Positions 60,816 through 64,000 of a DNA stretch of 64,000 bases are shown piece after piece. Location: the NCBI RefSeq assembly GCF_001263795.1, contig NZ_LHUR01000022.1, positions 310,001 to 374,000 of the forward strand, read 5' to 3'. Each line of letters begins with the position of its first letter. Positions within the stretch are counted from its first letter, which is position 1. The translations under genes were made by a program, and so were the position numbers. This DNA is from Clostridium homopropionicum DSM 5847. GTDB lineage: Bacteria > Bacillota > Clostridia > Clostridiales > Clostridiaceae. The notes beneath the pieces are model-generated. The model worked only from the letters and a program-made list of their open reading frames with translations. It was not told the origin of the DNA and ran no database searches.

Positions 60816-60844
60816 CAGGACTAAGTTATAAACCTAGCCCTGTC
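60816..60844 (-). terminator. Hairpin after tuf copy 2
   Basis: About 9 bp stem on the minus strand, ACAGGGCTA/TAGTCCTGT with one G-U pair, loop GGTTTATAACT, 8 bp past the stop. The run after it is AAATATAAATC, so terminator strength is moderate. Confidence 0.6.
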
Positions 60845-60852
60845 AGTTTAAC

Positions 60853-62034
60853 CTATTCTAAAATAGTAGTAACAACTCCTGAACCAACTGTTCTTCCACC
60901 TTCTCTGATGGCAAATCTTAAGTTTGCTTCCATTGCTACTGGAGTTATTAATTCTACTGTCATATCAATGTGATCTCCTGGCATAACCATTTCTACTCCT
61001 TCTGGTAATGCGATTGATCCTGTTACGTCTGTTGTTCTGAAGTAGAATTGTGGTCTATATCCGTTGAAGAATGGTGTATGTCTTCCCCCTTCTTCTTTCT
61101 TTAATACGTATACTTGACCTACGAATTTCTTGTGTGGTTTTACTGAACCTGGTTTTACTAATACTTGACCTCTTTCGATTTCGTTTCTTTGTACTCCTCT
61201 TAGTAATGCTCCGATGTTATCTCCTGCCATTGCTTCATCTAACATCTTTCTGAACATTTCTACTCCTGTACATGTTGTCTTTCCTATTTCTTCTTTCATT
61301 CCTACGATTTGTACTTCGTCTCCTACGTGTAGTACTCCTCTTTCTACTCTTCCTGTTGCAACTGTTCCTCTTCCTGTTATTGTGAATACATCTTCTACTG
61401 GCATTAAGAATGGTTGGTCTGTTGCTCTTTCTGGTGTTGGTATGTATTCATCTACCGCTGCCATTAAGTCTTTTATGCATTGATCATCATCTTCTTCTAT
61501 TGCTTTTAATGCTGATCCTACTACTACTGGACATCCATCTCCATCAAATCCGTATTCGTTTAATAGATCTCTTACTTCCATTTCTACTAATTCTAATAGT
61601 TCTGGATCGTCTACTTGGTCTGCTTTATTTAAGAATACTACTATATGGTTAACTCCAACTCTTGATGCTAGTAGTATATGTTCTCTTGTTTGAGGCATTG
61701 GACCATCTGCTGCTGATACAACTAGGATAGCTCCATCCATTTGAGCTGCTCCTGTTATCATGTTCTTTACATAGTCAGCGTGTCCTGGACAGTCAACGTG
61801 TGCATAGTGTCTTGCATCTGTTTCATATTCTACGTGTGCTGTATTGATTGTGATTCCTCTTTCCTTTTCTTCTGGTGCTTTGTCTATTTCGTCATATCTT
61901 TGTACTTGCGCTTTTCCTTCTTTTGCAAGTGTCATTGTGATTGCTGCTGTTGTTGTTGTCTTACCGTGGTCTACGTGACCGATTGTTCCTATGTTTACAT
62001 GTGGCTTTGTTCTTTCAAACTTTTGTCTTGCCAT
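60853..62034 (-). CDS. tuf: Elongation factor Tu, copy 2
   Basis: 393 residues, same protein as copy 1, with the [17 protein letters not shown] and NKADQ GTPase motifs. It lies between tRNA-Thr and rpmG-secE-nusG, the place of tufB in enterobacteria (thrT-tufB-secE-nusG). Probably transcribed with the tRNA from the promoter at 62338-62366. Two tuf genes give high EF-Tu output and are kept alike by gene conversion. Confidence 0.98.
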   Translation of the reverse strand: MARQKFERTKPHVNIGTIGHVDHGKTTTTAAITMTLAKEGKAQVQRYDEIDKAPEEKERGITINTAHVEYETDARHYAHVDCPGHADYVKNMITGAAQMDGAILVVSAADGPMPQTREHILLASRVGVNHIVVFLNKADQVDDPELLELVEMEVRDLLNEYGFDGDGCPVVVGSALKAIEEDDDQCIKDLMAAVDEYIPTPERATDQPFLMPVEDVFTITGRGTVATGRVERGVLHVGDEVQIVGMKEEIGKTTCTGVEMFRKMLDEAMAGDNIGALLRGVQRNEIERGQVLVKPGSVKPHKKFVGQVYVLKKEEGGRHTPFFNGYRPQFYFRTTDVTGSIALPEGVEMVMPGDHIDMTVELITPVAMEANLRFAIREGGRTVGSGVVTTILE

Positions 62035-62048
62035 TTATTTTTCCTCCT
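60853..62048 (-). repeat. 1,196 bp direct repeat containing tuf, copy 2
   Basis: Second copy of 44894-46089, same orientation, offset 15,959 bp. Base differences begin at once outside: before the stop codon (a versus c) and past the ribosome site (a versus c). Confidence 0.93.
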
Positions 62049-62152
62049 CTTTATCATGATTTCCATCCAAAATTAATGTTTTCAATAATCATACTGGATA
62101 CTGGGTTATTTTCGTAAACTTGTCCTGGTGTGTTGTTATTTATTTCAACTCA

Positions 62153-62228
62153 TGGAGCCCACGACCGGACTTGAACCGGCGACCTCCACCTTACCAAGGT
62201 GACGCTCTGCCAACTGAGCTACATGGGC
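62153..62228 (-). tRNA. tRNA-Thr (anticodon GGT)
   Basis: 76 bases on the minus strand with a full cloverleaf: acceptor GCCCATG/CGTGGGC, D arm GCTC...GAGC, anticodon loop TTGGTAA giving GGT, T arm CCGGTTCAAGTCCGG, and an encoded CCA end after discriminator T. Reads ACC/ACU codons. It sits 118 bp before tuf copy 2; the gap shows no promoter or terminator I trust. Confidence 0.95.
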
Positions 62229-62337
62229 ACTTCACATTTAAGACATTAATATACACATAACTCCACTTTAATGCATGCGTCGATTCATTACAAGCATGAT
62301 TACATTCTATATTACTATAGTCCTACACCAATTATCT

Positions 62338-62366
62338 ATTTTACTATTATCATTTTTTTTTGTCAA
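62338..62366 (-). promoter_or_regulatory. Sigma-A promoter for tRNA-Thr and tuf copy 2
   Basis: Minus strand TTGACA (62361-62366), 17-base spacer, TAAAAT (62338-62343). The -35 overlaps the sigH stop codon, so there is no room for a sigH terminator. Confidence 0.82.
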
Positions 62367-63019
62367 CTGCTTTTCGTCTTTTTGTTTAAGCATTTTTCCA
62401 GCTTCCTTTTAACCCTTTGTAGTGCATTGTCAATAGACTTAGAGTGTCTATCTAAATCACATGCAATTTCTTGATATGACTTCCCTTGAAGATATGAATT
62501 TAAAACCTCCAACTCAAGTTCTGACAGTGCTTCTCCTATTTCAGTTTCTATACTTGAAACCTCTTCTCTACTTATAACCAGTTCCTCTGGGTCGCAAACT
62601 TTAACAGTAGATAGTATATCTAGTAATGTTCGATCTGATTCCTCATCATATACTGGCTTGTTTAGGGAAATATATGTGTTAAGTGGTATATGTTTTTGTC
62701 TAGTGGCAGTTTTAATAGCTGTGATAATTTGTCTTGTAACACATAATTCTGCAAAAGCTTTAAATGAAGATAATTTATCTGGCCTATAATCTCTTATAGA
62801 TTTGAATAAACCAATCATTCCTTCTTGATAAATATCTTCTTTATCTGCACCAATAAGGAAATACGACTTTGCTTTAGCTTTTACAAAATTCTTATATTTA
62901 TTTATTAAATACTCTAGAGCTTGTACATTTCCCCGTTTTGCTTCTAATGCAATTTCTTCATCTAATTTGTCTTCTAATGAATAATTATTTTTTTCGTCAA
63001 TTACTGAATCATTTATCAA
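62363..63019 (-). CDS. sigH: RNA polymerase sporulation sigma factor SigH
   Basis: 218 residues. Region 2 YQEGMIGLFKSIRDYRPDKLSSFKAFAELCVTRQIITAIKTATRQKH and region 4 LSELELEVLNSYLQGKSYQEIACDLDRHSKSIDNALQRVKRKL match SigH. Drives early sporulation genes. TTG start at 63019, six bases after GGAGGGG. Neighbours rae1/yacP and rlmB upstream, the same order as in Bacillus. Confidence 0.95.
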   Translation of the reverse strand: MINDSVIDEKNNYSLEDKLDEEIALEAKRGNVQALEYLINKYKNFVKAKAKSYFLIGADKEDIYQEGMIGLFKSIRDYRPDKLSSFKAFAELCVTRQIITAIKTATRQKHIPLNTYISLNKPVYDEESDRTLLDILSTVKVCDPEELVISREEVSSIETEIGEALSELELEVLNSYLQGKSYQEIACDLDRHSKSIDNALQRVKRKLEKCLNKKTKSS

Positions 63020-63069
63020 AGTATCCCCTCCACCGCCGGACCTAGAATCTGGTTATTCTAACAAGCTTA

Positions 63070-63099
63070 ATTATACATTAAAAGGAAATTTTTCGTCAA
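63070..63099 (-). promoter_or_regulatory. Promoter for sigH
   Basis: Minus strand TTGACG (63094-63099), 18-base spacer, TATAAT (63070-63075), just after the rae1/yacP stop. A small AGAAT...ATTCT hairpin follows in the leader. Confidence 0.7.
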
Positions 63100-63105
63100 G
63101 AGAAT

Positions 63106-63615
63106 TTAATGACTTCTTCTAATTTTTTCAAGTTTTTCTAATATATCCTCATTTATTCTTTCTTCTATAGTTACTCTATTGCTCGCATTACTATTTTTTG
63201 TATTTATACTTATTTTATGACCTGTAAGTTTTACTTCATTATAGAACTCTATAGAAGACATTCTTGTAGCCCCTCTTTGGAACGTTACTTGTTGTTCTAA
63301 AGAATCTGAAGTTACCACACAAACTTCTATCTTTCTACCTATTAGACTGACATATCTTTCAATAAAACTATCAGCAGTTTCTCCCTCTTTAGTAAATACA
63401 ATTACAACATTACCCATTCTTTCTTTTTTTTCTATACTGCCTTTAACCATATGAGCATCAAATACTAAGAATATTTTATACCCGTGGTATGCCGAATAGT
63501 TTTGCATAATTTCTATAAGCTCCACACGTGCTGCTTCAAAGCTATACTGCTTAATCTTATTCAATTCAGGCCAGCTATTTATTACATTATAACCATCTAC
63601 AAATACATTTCTCAC
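63106..63615 (-). CDS. NYN-domain endoribonuclease Rae1/YacP family
   Basis: 169 residues: FVDGYNVINSWPEL at the N-terminus, FLVFDAHMVKGS, and GETADSFIERY with VVTSDSLEQQ, the acidic residues of the PIN/NYN nuclease core. Bacillus Rae1 cuts mRNA in the ribosomal A site. GTG start at 63615 with a weak AGGT site. Same neighbours (rlmB before, sigH after) as in Bacillus. Confidence 0.9.
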   Translation of the reverse strand: MRNVFVDGYNVINSWPELNKIKQYSFEAARVELIEIMQNYSAYHGYKIFLVFDAHMVKGSIEKKERMGNVVIVFTKEGETADSFIERYVSLIGRKIEVCVVTSDSLEQQVTFQRGATRMSSIEFYNEVKLTGHKISINTKNSNASNRVTIEERINEDILEKLEKIRRSH

Positions 63616-63627
63616 GTTATTTATTAC

Positions 63628-64000
63628 CTATTTATTTTGAATCTTTTGTTTTAGTACTTCATACATCATTATACTTGCCGCTACTGATGCATTTAAGGAT
63701 GTTATATTACCTACCATAGGTATTTTAAATAGCATGTCACACTTAGCCTTAGTTAACTTGGAAATTCCTTTTCCTTCACTTCCAATTACCAATGCCACCG
63801 AGCCATCGAAATCCCCTTTAAAGCAATATTCACTGCCATCCATATCTGCCCCATATATCCATAATCCCTTTTCTTTAAGTTCATCAATAACTGAGTTTAT
63901 ATTAGAAACTTTAGCTATCTTCATATACTCAATTGCCCCTGCAGAAGTCTTATAAACAGTTGGTGTAATGCCTACGTTTCTTCTCTTAGGAATTATAATT
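63628..64000 (-). CDS. rlmB: 23S rRNA 2'-O-methyltransferase RlmB (TrmH family), C-terminal part
   Basis: About 123 codons are visible; the frame is open to the right edge, so the start is outside. SPOUT-fold motifs are present: IIIPKRRNVGITPTVYKTSAGAIEY, VALVIGSEGKGIS and IPMVGNITSLNASVAASIMMYEVL, the knot that binds S-adenosylmethionine. An internal ATG at 63924 is not the start, since conserved sequence continues before it. RlmB methylates G2251 in the E. coli P loop. Confidence 0.92.
   Translation of the reverse strand, partial: IIIPKRRNVGITPTVYKTSAGAIEYMKIAKVSNINSVIDELKEKGLWIYGADMDGSEYCFKGDFDGSVALVIGSEGKGISKLTKAKCDMLFKIPMVGNITSLNASVAASIMMYEVLKQKIQNK

Noticed and set aside
60853-62048. 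Second tuf as an assembly duplication
   Set aside because: Flanking sequence differs on both sides immediately at the edges and each copy sits in its own expected operon context, so two real loci are more likely.

Overview
The window is a 64 kb stretch of an AT-rich, low-GC Gram-positive chromosome, almost certainly a strictly anaerobic, spore-forming Clostridium (sensu stricto) or close relative. The evidence is the Firmicute order of the ribosomal-protein/RNA-polymerase genes, sporulation and germination genes (sigH, cwlD, a SleB-like hydrolase), ferredoxin-dependent enzymes (a 2-oxoacid:ferredoxin oxidoreductase and a thioredoxin reductase without the NADPH signature), strong Shine-Dalgarno sites and frequent TTG/GTG starts. 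The species cannot be named from sequence reading alone. Nearly everything lies on the minus strand.

Right end to centre (64000 down to about 24600), in transcription order: rlmB (cut by the window edge), the NYN-domain nuclease rae1/yacP, sigH, tRNA-Thr(GGT), tuf copy 2, rpmG-secE-nusG-rplK-rplA, rplJ-rplL, rpoB-rpoC, an L7Ae-like gene with rpsL-rpsG-fusA-tuf copy 1, the S10-spc-alpha block (rpsJ to rplQ, with secY, adk, map, a KOW-domain gene and infA inside), the energy-coupling factor module ecfA1-ecfA2-ecfT, truA, and rplM-rpsI. I can see consensus sigma-A promoters for several of these units, an L10 leader with attenuator, two L1-type operator motifs, a probable L13 leader, a long S10 leader and several intrinsic terminators. 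The two tuf genes are identical over about 1.2 kb.

Left part (24600 to 1) is mixed metabolism, envelope and signalling: cwlD; a two-subunit Fe-S fumarase/tartrate dehydratase with a divergent CitX-like protein; a Na/Pi cotransporter on the plus strand; an ECF sigma factor with its anti-sigma factor, a lipoprotein sharing the anti-sigma sensor domain, and a TPR membrane protein; thioredoxin with a ferredoxin-type thioredoxin reductase under an apparent CsoR/CstR-like operator; a SleB-like hydrolase and an unknown anchored protein on the plus strand; the c-di-AMP cyclase genes cdaA-cdaR overlapping a FAD oxidoreductase; a MinD-like ATPase with the four-subunit 2-oxoacid:ferredoxin oxidoreductase; a plus-strand flavodoxin-fold oxidoreductase; isoaspartyl dipeptidase; an MFS exporter; a three-gene DUF2089/SHOCT-like module; and the start of glmM.

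No CRISPR array, prophage, insertion sequence, rRNA gene or replication origin was seen. The most distinctive observations are the pyridine-nucleotide-independent thioredoxin reductase with its candidate thiol- or metal-responsive operator, the anti-sigma/lipoprotein domain pairing, the split DUF2089/SHOCT module and the set of ribosomal leader RNAs.
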